Assembly: GCA_030737835.1 (NCBI GenBank)
Contig: CM060847.1
Span: 7,278,584 to 7,342,583 of the forward strand
Direction of reading: 5' to 3'
Length of the DNA: 64,000 nucleotides
Source of the DNA: Acorus gramineus
Lineage: Eukaryota > Streptophyta > Magnoliopsida > Acorales > Acoraceae
Part shown: positions 24,089 to 34,837 of the stretch, piece by piece
Position numbering within the stretch: the first letter of the stretch is position 1
Layout of the letters: each line of letters opens with the position of its first letter
Notes under the pieces: model-generated
What the model was told of the DNA's origin: nothing
Seen by the model: the letters and a program-made list of their open reading frames with translations, nothing else
Databases searched by the model: none
Program-made: the position numbers and the translations under genes

Positions 24089-26045
24089 TGTTAGAATTAT
24101 GTCTCGATTCGATGTATCACATCGGATGACCATGATTAAACCATATTACGTTGGGTACCTAATAAGTAAAATATTATTTAAGATTTGATCTTAATTAATA
24201 TTTAAAGTGAATCTCTTAAAATAGGAAACAATATTTGTTTGTTAATTAGGAGAGTGAATATCTCCTAATTAATGGGAACAATATTTGTTTGTTAATTGGG
24301 GATTACTTGGGGATGAAGTTATTTACCTCTATAAATATCTTCTAGGGTTTCATGGCAAAACAAGGCAATGTATACAATGTAGAGATCCTAAGGGAAGGTT
24401 GAGAGGGTTCTAAGAGAGGGAACTCTATGAGAGAGTTTGTGAGTCTCTTAATGTATCTCAACTATCAAAGTGGATTCTCTGTTTTTGCCCCGTGGATGTA
24501 GGCCTAGGCCGAACCACGTATATCTTGTGTTCTTCGTGTGTTGTGATGTTTCGTTCTTGTGTTCGATCTCGTGTTTGTTGGTGGCTTCCGCGAATAACCT
24601 TCCCAACAGTGGTATCAGAGCTCCAGGTTCCGACCTAGGAGGACGAGATTTGAAGAACGAGGATTAATGGCGACACGGGTCGATGAATGCATACCATCGA
24701 CGAATGTATTGTTGGAAACTCCAACAACGGTGTGTCGTACATGGTTTCATGCGAAGAAGAAGAAAAAAAAATCATGCAAGGTTGCATGGAGCTTTCGGTG
24801 GTGGAAGAGGCATATCTATTCAGGTGTGCAATGATGATACCAATTTGTTGCGGGTCCAAGATCCACCGAGAAGCAGACGTGCAAAGACGCTCGGGGTGCA
24901 AAGTTCGCAGTGACACGCGGAGGCACGTGGGCGAATCACGTGAAGCGTGGGTGCGGAGTTTGTATATAAGAAGATGGAACAGTGCAACACGGTCTAAAGC
25001 GTTCTGAACCGGGTATGGGAGGAGTAGCCCCATGTGGTTCAGTTAAAAGAGCGAGTCCAGTCATCTCGCGAGCGCGTGTGTGGCATGTTCAAGGTGGAGG
25101 TAAGATCCAGATCTTCTTCGGAGATCCACGAGGAGCGTGGAATAGATGCATGTGAAATCAAGTCATGGCATTGACTTGAGGATGCGCGATTACTGAGTCC
25201 GACTCAGGGGTTGATCCATGATAAGGCGAGCGCAGGCTTATGGATCTAACAAAATTGGGCGGTGCAGACGTCCGGAGGAAGAAGTTCCTAAAATCCATTC
25301 AAGGTGGAGTTCTGCGGAGCGGGTCTAGTGCACAAAAAGACTCGTGATAGCGACTTGAAGGCTAGTGAGGCTCAAGGAAGTCGAAGACCACTTGATTGCA
25401 AGTGGAGGTGCATAGTTGCTCGCACGGTCGTGCTTCAAAGACGACATGGAGCAAGGTGGAGACATCAACGGAAAATCTTCTAAGGGGTTCGAGAAAGTCC
25501 GAGCTTATCGGATACGAGCCAAGGTGGAGATTTGTTGGAATTATGTCTCGATCCGATGTATCACATCGGATGGCCATGATTAAACCATATTAGGTTGGAC
25601 ACCTAATAAGTAGAATATTATTTAAGATTTGATCTTAATTAATATTTAAAGTGAATCTCCTAAAATAGGAAACAATATTTGTTTGTTAATTAGGAGAGTG
25701 AATATCTCCTAATTAATGGAAACAATATTTGTTTGTTAATTGGGAGATTACTTGGGGATGAAGTTATTTAGCTCTATAAATATCTTCTAGGGTTTCATGG
25801 CAAGACAAGGCAATGTATACAATGTAGAGATCCTAAGGGAAGGTTGAGAGGGTTCTAAGAGAGGGTAAGAGTTTGTGAGTCTCTTAATGTATCTCAACTA
25901 TCAAAGTGGATTCTCTGTTTTTTGCCCCGTGGATGTAGGCCTAAGCCGAACCACGTATATCTTGTGTTCTTCGTGTGTTGTGATGTTTCGTTCTTATGTT
26001 CGATCTCGTGTTTGTTGGTGGCTTCCGTGAATAACCTTCCCAACA
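24089..26045 (+). mobile_element. Non-autonomous LTR retrotransposon, complete, with 5-bp target duplication
   Basis: Direct LTRs at 24089-24608 (520 bp) and 25533-26045 (513 bp) start TGTTAGAATTATG or TGTTGGAATTATG and end CTTCCCAACA. The element is flanked by ATTTT on both sides (24084-24088 and 26046-26050). Next to the left LTR is a primer-binding site TGGTATCAGAGC (24610-24621), as used with initiator tRNA-Met. A purine tract AAGGTGGAGA precedes the right LTR. The 0.92-kb interior has no gag or pol frame, so it depends on proteins from elsewhere. The LTRs differ at few positions apart from a small indel near 24424, so the insertion is fairly young. Confidence 0.93.
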
Positions 26046-26146
26046 ATTTTAAGAATTATACTAGGTGGATGGTACGCGCATCCGTGCGTATTTTATACTC
26101 TGTATGAATTGAATTATATAAACTACTTTATATTATAATTGAAAGA

Positions 26147-26787
26147 TAAACAAGAGTCCATATTATTATAAGCAATTCTTTTAAAACAAAAACAATGTTT
26201 GATAACTGGGGTTCTATTATGTATATTTTATATTTTTGAAACAAAAAATGTATTATTGTATTTCAACATATACTTATTTTTTATATAATAGTTCCTTTTA
26301 CAACTCAAAATACACCCTCATATACCTCTTTAATCATTTAATAGTTATCTAACGATGTATATATACCTCCGTAGGTGAGATATATATTTTGTTAATTTTT
26401 TTAACATTTACTAAAAATGAGCACGTTAAATTTGAAATGGTGCAATATTTACTATTTTAAAAAATTAAAACATGTGATAACTGTATTTGGAGTTGTATTT
26501 GGGACTATACCTAACATTAAGTGAAGATCTACTCAAAGTTATATTAAAAATAAAACAAAAAAAACATTTATTCATTCTCTTTCAGGGACATTAATTTTTG
26601 AAAAGTTTTTGACTCAATCATTTTTACCAACTAAAACTAAGACCACAAAAAAAAAATTCACAATTACCTTTGATAAGTATGCATAGTCAACCACATAATC
26701 CAATTTTTTACCACCACCCATTAAAAAAATCGATTATCAAACCCCTTAAAAACAATCTAATCAATAAAAAACTGCATTGAAAAAAAC

Positions 26788-26822
<35 letters not shown>

Positions 26823-27345
26823 ATTTTCACATATAAAGAAAAAAATGATACATATTAATCCAAAATCAATTAAAAAAAAAAAATAGAAAAAAATTTAAAT
26901 TCAAAAGCAAGACATCCATCAATAATTTTATGGGATCAAATGAGTCCAAATCCATTTGTAATTTTTGTATTTATCAATGTAAGTAAAATATTTATATTTT
27001 ATAATTTTATGGATATTTTAATGGTCTGAAAAATCATCGAATGAAATTTGAAGTCCGGGGAGTCATGTTTTGAGATTAGGAACCTGTTTATAAATATTGA
27101 AATCTCAATTAGGGACCTGTTTGTAACACATGTAGGGTTTACTTGATAAACTCGTAGAACCTAGGGGTTGATCTGCAGAAAGCCCACGAAAAGACAAAAG
27201 TAGCCGTTTTCCGTCAGGGACCTGGTTATAAATACCAGGGACTTGTTTATAACACATATAGGGGTTTACTTGTAACAATTGTATAACCGGGGGGGCTAAC
27301 TGAAAAATACCCCTAGTGCAATTACGAAAATACCCCCAGTACGCC
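26147..27345 (-). repeat. Right arm of the 1.2-kb inverted repeat
   Basis: Reverse complement of 18542-19712 (see there). It contains a (TA)n run at about 26789-26820 that the left arm lacks. Together the arms enclose gene F, the LINE piece and the LTR element (6.4 kb between arms). No shared target duplication was found outside the arms. Confidence 0.75.
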
Positions 27346-28617
27346 TATTTGCTATATATATATATATATATTTCTTAATTAATTACATACTAAAATAGCA
27401 AAATATACATAGAAAATGAGGCTGCAAAACAATCCCATTTGCATCCGCCAACTATTATGATTTAAAAAAAAAACATAAATTCATCTAATTAAATATATGT
27501 ATTATTTAAAAAAGTAAAATAAATACCTATATAATCAGTATATATCTATACTACAAGAATTTTAAAAAGATAAATTTTTATTCAGTACGTTAGTGGAGTT
27601 TATATGATAATATAATATACGCTCCATTAATATAATGTAGTGGTGGTTGGAGACTGGAGTATGTTGATGGAAATTGACAAAATGTTTAATTCAATCCATT
27701 TTACCATCCCTAACATAGTCTACACATATTTTTGTTTTTTTTTTAAAATTATATAACTCATCTAAATGGGGTATGTACTTTTATACAAAGTGAAATATAT
27801 ACTTTAATGAATTAAATGATATCATTTATAAAAAAAATGTAAAAATTTATAATGAGATATATGCCTCGATATAATAAGTGAAAGGGGTTAACTATGTGTA
27901 TTATATATATGCCCCTAAAGTCTTTGAAACCTCTAAAAACATCCCCTAAAATTCCCAAACATGCACTTACACCTCCTGCTGTTAAATTTTCTGTTAAAAA
28001 AGAACAAAAAAAAAATGATTTAACCATTTTTCATCTTTTAATTAATTGTTGTGTGAGTTGATTCTCATAAAAATGCATCAAAATGTATTTAAAAAATTTA
28101 TTATTGTATTAATTATATTCATAAAGCATATCAAAAGTTAATTAATTGATTTTATTTGTCGGATATTTGCTAAATTAATGAAATGGTAAAATAATAATTT
28201 TTTTATCTTATTTTAATAGAAAATCTAATGATCGGGGTGTGTGTGCATGCGTGTCTTTAAATTTTTGGGGGTGTTTTTGTAGGTTTTAAAAATTTCAGGG
28301 TCCAGATGCATTTGACCGAATCGCATGTTAAGAAACATAAGATATAGTAACAACAAATTTGGAAACCCAAAAAAAAAAAAAAAACTATTTAACCGTTAAC
28401 AACTTTCGGGGCCTTCGCTTTCCCTCTAACCCAACCCCTAACGAACCCCAAAAACCCAAAACCCCCCAACTCATACTCTCTCTCTCTCCCCCTCGGAAAA
28501 CGAAAGAAGAGGAAACCTCACCCTCCCCGACAGAACCCCCTGAAATCGCCCCCTCCCCAACGCCGCCGCCTCCCGCACTCCTCGCCGCCTCTCACAAACA
28601 CATTGTCATCGGCAGCC
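27346..28617. other. AT-rich intergenic DNA and NAC-alpha-like 5' leader
   Basis: (TA)n at 27354-27370. About 27710-27870 resembles the MITE of gene A intron 1 (TAACATAGTCTACACAT, then AACTCATCTAAATGGGGTATG). From about 28390 the base composition turns C-rich with CTCTCTCTCTCC, as in a plant 5' UTR leading to the ATG at 28618. Confidence 0.45.
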
Positions 28618-28883
28618 ATGACTGCCCCGATTCAAGAAGAGCTCCTCGCGGCCCATGTTGAGCAGCAGATGATCGACGATGTAAGCCCCCCCTCCCCCTC
28701 AATCTCCCTCTTCTTTGTTTTCCGCCGTTCCATTTCATCATTGTTTCCCATGGTTTTGATTTTCTGATGATCCATGTCCTTGAAGATTTGGATTCTGTTA
28801 AATGAATATGTGCCGTCTCTTTTTGCAGGCTGTTGTTGATGACAAAGAGAATGGTGAAGATGATGATGTTGATGATGCTGAAG
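28618..28883 (+). pseudogene. 5' fragment of a nascent-polypeptide-associated complex alpha subunit-like gene
   Basis: Exon 1, 28618-28680, encodes MTAPIQEELLAAHVEQQMID followed by D. Exon 2, 28829-28883, adds AVVDDKENGEDDDVDDAE. Splice sites are good (GATGTAAGC, TTTTGCAGGC). This matches the N-terminus of plant NAC-alpha-like proteins: an EELLAAHLEQQKID-type helix followed by an acidic stretch. The NAC domain and UBA domain that should follow are absent; instead SPT6-like exons begin at 29129. A truncated, captured or fused piece. The NAC assignment rests on a short match. Confidence 0.55.
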
Positions 28884-29128
28884 GTGAACACCTTGCATAT
28901 CTATAAATTGAGATCTATGTATATTCATTCTTCCGTGTATTTATTTGTCTGCATGTCACAACTCACAACTAAATGTTGAAGTCAGAACAATTATATGTTA
29001 CTCTTAAAAGAGGGTTCAAACTTCAAACATGTTCTTTCTTAAAGAGAGAGTGCTGCGTACACCATCACACACACAGACACGCTCAATGTGTTTTTTTGGG
29101 CTTGAGTGCTGTTTTTCTGTTGGTGCAG

Positions 29129-29440
29129 AGGAGGGACAGGATGAATATGAGAAGGATGGTTTCATTGTTGATTGTGAAGATGAAGAGGAGGGTGAAGAGG
29201 AGGATATGGAAAATAGTGATGTAGAAGAGAGATAGAACAAGAAGAAGAGGAAAAAGAAGTAAGTTTTTTTTTTTTTTCATTCTCGTCATCTTCTTGTTAG
29301 TTATTTAGATGCTCAATTTATATTATTGCATCACTGAATTCTTGATTTTATGCACCAGAGAGTCTCTGCTAAACTATGTTTTGGATGACGAAGATTACGA
29401 GTTGCTCGAGGATAACATCTCAGTTCGTAGGCCAATCCAG
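29129..29440 (+). pseudogene. SPT6: SPT6 N-terminal fragment with an in-frame amber codon
   Basis: SPT6 is a histone chaperone and RNA polymerase II elongation factor. Exon 29129-29258 encodes EEGQDEYEKDGFIVD, an acidic run and NSDVEER, then a TAG stop at 29233-29235, then NKKKRKKK. Exon 29359-29440 continues ESLLNYVLDDEDYELLEDN. This is the hallmark acidic/DGFIV/basic/YVLDEDDYELL order of plant SPT6. Related proteins have Gln near the stop, so CAG to TAG is the simplest account. What should follow (more than 1000 aa) is missing; separase exons start 130 bp later. Exon end phase (0) does not fit the first separase exon. Confidence 0.8.
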
Positions 29441-29570
29441 GTAATGATGTGGTGATAATTATTCAGAGATATGATTATCTTGTAGCATGGATGATGCTTC
29501 TTGCTATTCAATAATAAATTCTCCTAATTTTATCACTTATGTGGTTGTCTTCTCCATGCCTTATTATCAG

Positions 29571-32500
29571 GATCACATGTTGTTCTTTGTCAGAAGTTAA
29601 AATATCAAGAGTAGCATCTTGGCTACTGCAAACATTCATTGTCTGTCACGAGATACCTTCACTTTTTCAGAAGGTTTTGCATATTTGCTTTTCTTTGATT
29701 TCATGTTATAAGCATCATTACACGCATATCTTTTGCTATGACATCAGTTCAGGATCTCTTGTTTGCCTAGATGATTTGGTTATACATTTCTGTACTCTGA
29801 TGATATCTATTTTGCTTATATTGATTAATGCAGGTCTCCAGGCTCTTTCCATCATATTTTTACTCTCCACTTCAGGGGAGCCCTTTTCTTTACCTTCTTG
29901 TGCTGGCAAGTCGCTCACCCTGAGTCACTGGTCATCATATTTTCATCAAACCTCAATTGGTACCTATACTCATCAAAAACACCTTTTAAGTTTGAGAGAG
30001 AAACTCAAGGTCTGCAGCTCCATGACTCTGGAGGTATTTCTTTCCCTTCTTGCTTCATGCAGCTGCATTTTATGCCTGATTTTGTTTCTTTTATGATATC
30101 CTAATTTTAGCATAGTTTTTAAAATTTACTTATTTATGGTGATTCCTTACTTGACTTCTGAGTTTTCTGGTTCCACTAATCCACTTATAATTTAATTGTG
30201 ATTATGTGAATGCTTATTTTCTGAACACTATGGAATTTGGCTGTGCGTGTGTGTGAGTACATGCCTAGGGACCAAATTGCATTTTTTTCTTTTAATTAAT
30301 TCAATTGAAGAGGATTATACATGCCTAAGGATTGGTGAATACAAACAGTTTCATCTTTTCAATTGCTGTTTTATGTCGCATAATGGTGAGTTGTAAATAG
30401 TATAATAATGACTTTGCCCCATTCCACTTAATAGTGTAAATTATCATTCCCAGTTGGTAGATCTGAACCGAATTGCGGTATATTTATTGTCTACATGCAT
30501 CTTTGATTATAGCACCATCTTTGTGTGAAACACATAGGTTTTTGGTTCCCAGTTGTAATTACTACTACCATATTTTACAACATATTTGTATTAGGTGTGT
30601 TTTTACCTCTTCTTGACTGGCTATTCTTTCATTTCATCAGGCACCGCCTAAGAATCATATGGTTCATCATTTTTTTTTATTATGTATAGCATATAAAATA
30701 AACCCAAGCCTATGACGCCATGTGTAGATTATAAAATGGATTCTATGTTTGAATGTTTGGATAGTATTTTGAAATTTCCCTTTGTTATTTTTGCAGGCTG
30801 CACATCGTTATAGTTCAGTAAAAATAGATACTGGAGCAGGGAGCTCTTACAGGTTTTTATCATGTAGTAAACATTGAATGCTTTAATTAATTTAGCCTAT
30901 CACAGCTGGCTTAAAGTGTGTCTCTTTCTTTCATTTTCACTGTCCTGTTTCAGATTTGCAGAAGAAAAACTTGAAATTCTTGAAGGATGTGTTAGAGACT
31001 TTTTCCTTGGCCTTCCGAATGTAACATGCATCTGCATTAGTTTGCTTGGAGGTGACTATGCAAACCTGATTGGAGAATCTTTCCTAATCCCTTCATTTTT
31101 TCCTGCATGGATGTTATTATCTCGATTTAGTTCGAAGGGGCAACCGGTAATCATGCTTCTACCAGTGGATTTGATTCTCGAAGGTGCTGCATCTTTTATG
31201 TTTAAGAAGGTCAAAGCGATAGTGTCAGTATGGAGCGTTCTTCAATTTTGTACAGGAACATCTCAATATCATTGCTTTTTTTTTCTTGTGGCCAGGAACT
31301 CGTCAGTCTGATGATGCTTGCTCTTTCAGTGGATGTGCCTCTGACAGCAGTGAGGAACATGTCAACTGGGAATGCCCTTGGGCATATTCTGTTGTGGATG
31401 ATGTTGCTCCACAGTTCAAGGCTATATTGAAAGAGAACTATCTATCAAACTTGACTCTTACATCAGCTGATTCAAAAATAGATGGGTTTACCTGGTGGTC
31501 TCGAAAGCTTCAGCTCAATGATAGACTTGACAAATTCTTGAGGTAGTCTGGTCACGAATTGTATTTTAATTTTATACCTTGAATTTATTCAAGTCTTGAT
31601 TGCCAAATTCTTGTGAAGTATGACAGTACCCCTGTATTTTTTTATCTGAGCAGAACCTACAATGGATAATAATTTCTTCTGCATATCATTTATCATTATC
31701 TGATAGTTAACAAACTCAAATCATCATCTTTTATCATGATTTATGGTTTCACAAGATCATGAGAGTTGGTTTCTTAATTTATAATAGCCATATCTATTTT
31801 ATGGTGTAGGGATATGGAAGACTTATGGTTTGGAGCATGGAGATGCTTACTTTTGGGTGAACGATTGAACTGTGAACGTATTGACATGGTAATCACCAAA
31901 TTGATGGCAGACATAAAATCAAAATGCAAGATTGAACCAAATGAGTATCTCCTAAAAACTATCCTTGGAGGCTCCAGATCTATTTCTGAATCAGAAGCAT
32001 GCGTCTCTCAGTTTATTCTATACAACGGTTACTTTGGTAGAGGTGGATGTTGTGGGGTGGAAAGATGTCGAAATTTCTCAGTCACTCATGAAGTACGTGA
32101 AAGTATGACTGGATTGCTTCGTGATCTAATACTGGAGGCAATTGCTGAACTTGTCGATGAAAGTGCGGACAGAAACCCATTAATTCTTGTTCTTGATGCT
32201 GATGTGCAGGTGGCTTTTTGACTTCTTTTCTGCTTATTATATACCATACAACCCATAGATCCTGGGTAATTATTTTGAGTTTTCAATCTGATGGGACATA
32301 TTCTTGAATCCATTTTATGTCATAAAATGTCTGGTGTCTGTATTATTTTTGTTTTTAAGAAATTATGAATTAGGCCATGTTTTGTTTTTCAAATATTTTT
32401 ATTATTCAAAACCAGATAATGTTCCTTAGTGGAATGTAAATTATTGTCCTCATGGAGCAATTTTTAGAAGATTGCAGTTAAAAATATAAAATATGTTTCT

Positions 32501-34513
32501 ATAAACAAGATAAAGTAGGAGATGTGTCTTTTCACCTATAGAATTTTTTAACTATAATTTTAAACAGGTATAAGTGATGCAGTGCTGACATTATGAGTAG
32601 TATCATATTCTTTTGAAGTTGAGAATGTGTGTTATAGTATCATATACCCTTTTCCTACCCATTGCTGCTTTGTATTGATGCCATTGAATGGGAATTTGAC
32701 TTTTCATTTGATTAGTACAGATGCTTCCATGGGAAAATTTACCAGTGTTGCGGAAATGGGAAGTTTATCGCATGCCATCTCTTGCTAGTGTCATTACTAC
32801 ACTTGGCAAAAGCTTACTGGAAGAACCAATTGATGTTTGTGGCGTTCCTTTTCCGTCCATAGATCCTTCGGATGCATATTATGTGCTGAATCCCAGTGGT
32901 GATCTTAGTACAACTCAAGTGGAATTTGAGGAATGGTTTAGGGAAAAGAAGTGGGAGGTAATTCTTCTATTGTTAAAAGAGTAAAATGCATTTTTTGGGA
33001 AACATTCTGTGTAGCTATTTGCCTAGATGGATATAAAATTATATAGTGACTTTTGTTGTAAATCATCTCATCCAAAAGGAGCCTTTCCAATTGGCTCTAT
33101 GCCCAAAATTGCTGAATGAATTTTGAATCCCTAATAGACTGTAAGATCTCACAGAATAATCATGTGCATAATTTTTATAATAGAAATATAGAATGTAATT
33201 ATGGAAAAATTTTCTGAGGTTTCATGTGATTGAAATTCTTCTTTTGTTGAATATGTGAAGAGAGCCACTGTTGTAAAATGCAAGTAAAATTGGGTCACAT
33301 AACTAAGCCTTTTGAGTTAGACATGGAATTTCAGAATTCCAATTCCCCTGCATAAAATACTCTCTTGATCTATTTTCATTTAAGAGAAATTGTAGTAAGT
33401 ATGTTCTTCCTTTGTGTTCCAATTTCATTGGAACTTGTGCTTTACACAAGTTGCATATTGGTTAGAGTGAAATGAATTAGCCTTCTTTGAAATCTGTTGA
33501 ACACTCGTGAGAGAACTTTGGCACTCATTCTGCAAAATTAACTTCCATGATCTCACTTATATAATTAATTTTGTGAGAACTCTGGGATTTTTTCTTGGGC
33601 CTCTCAATTTGGAACTTCTATGATTTCACACAGATTACATAAAACTTTGGGATTATTTCTTGGGCCTCTCAATTTGGAACTTCTATGATTTCACACAGAC
33701 TACGCTAAATCTTTTTATGTTACTTTTATGCCACATCAATCATTTATGTTCACACATGATCACATGTATTGTAGATTCAAATGACATTGTCTCTGAAAAC
33801 AGGGGAAGGCTGGGAATGCTCCTACAGCTGAAGAATTGGTTTCGGCCCTTCAGAATCACGACCTTTTTGTATATTTTGGTCATGGAAATGGTATATTTAA
33901 TGCGTGACGCCCATTCATGATATGAATATGCACTAATATGTTTGTGATGATTATTTGCTCATATAAAGAGTGCTTCTGTGAGTTCTTTTAGTTTGATATT
34001 TTTACAAATGATTCAGGTAGTCAATACATAACCGGGAACGAAATCCAGAAACTGAATCGCTGTTCAGCAACCCTTCTGATGGGTTGCAGCAGTGGATCCC
34101 TTCAGCTCAAGGGCTCATATGCCCCACGAGGCGCTCCACTCTCCTATCTGTTTGCTGGATCACCTGCTGTAATCGCAAATCTATGGGATGTGACGGACAA
34201 GGACATCAACCGATTCAGCAAGGTCATTCTCAACACATGGCTACGGGAAGAATCCAATCCCCAAACTTGCCGCACTGCTTGCCACTCTTCCACGAACAGA
34301 AGCAATGTAAACACCAGGAGAAAAGCCACTAGGAGTAAGAAATTGCAGGAGAATGCTCCCGTGACAGTGACTAAATGCGAGAAATGTAGGAAGGAAATGA
34401 GGGTCACATCATTCATGAGCCAAGCAAGAGATGCTTGCAAACTTCCACTGTTGATCGGAGCAGCTCCTGTTTGTTATGGTGTGCCTACAGTTATAAAGAG
34501 AAAGGATTCATGA
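29571..34513 (+). CDS. ESP1: Separase, N-terminally truncated, copy 2
   Basis: Exons 29571-29673, 29842-30033, 30797-30852, 30954-31183, 31296-31542, 31810-32209, 32721-32957, 33803-33890 and 34017-34513 join in one frame (about 683 aa). Markers: [82 protein letters not shown], catalytic His in FGHGNG (33881-33883) and Cys in MGCSSG (34085-34087). Plant separases are about 2000 residues or more, so most of the N-terminal helical part is absent; SPT6-like DNA lies directly upstream. The catalytic half is uninterrupted, but no start codon or promoter is assured. It may be a pseudogene or part of a chimeric transcript. The first two exon borders are my best fit. Confidence 0.85.
33575..33706. 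repeat. Intronic 65-66-bp tandem duplication in separase copy 2
   Basis: Two copies of a unit with CTTGGGCCTCTCAATTTGGA and CTTCTATGATTTCACACAGA stand in tandem here; unit 1 (about 1740-1797) has one. It marks divergence after the segmental duplication. Confidence 0.85.
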
Positions 34514-34837
34514 TATTGGTTGATACTGTTCTCCAAACATTATTTGGCACAGTATATGAGCAATAACTATTACAATCCTCAATAGAGAAGGAACCTGCAA
34601 TTCTTTTCAACAGTTATTTTTTATTTTTATTTTTATAGAGGTTTTGTTGTATATGTGACATGAGGCCCTGTATTTTTTCACATCAGGTTCCCACCAGTGC
34701 AAATTAAATATGAATCAGTTATTATGTGGATGTCATGTTGAGTGTAATTTGTGTGCATTCTGCTGTTCAACCCCTCAGCGCATCTGGACAATTTACATTG
34801 AAAGCAAAACTCCAATACAAAACAGAGATCTCAATAA

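Noticed and set aside
24635..25033. 132-aa minus-strand frame inside the LTR element
   Set aside because: No similarity to gag, pol or any protein I recognise; the opposite strand has comparable short frames; the element interior is best seen as non-coding.
24470..26107. Short frames with RPRPNHVYLVFFVCCDV or RPKPNHVYLVFFVCCDV repeated 1.4 kb apart
   Set aside because: These are the same stretch of the two LTRs translated, not genes.
29029..29235. A 68-aa plus-strand frame starting MFFLKERV taken as a gene
   Set aside because: Its second half is the SPT6 exon; the first half is intron upstream of the acceptor at 29128.
28618..34513. A single functional NAC-SPT6-separase fusion gene
   Set aside because: An amber codon in the SPT6 exon and the phase mismatch at the SPT6-separase join make a continuous protein unlikely without RNA evidence.
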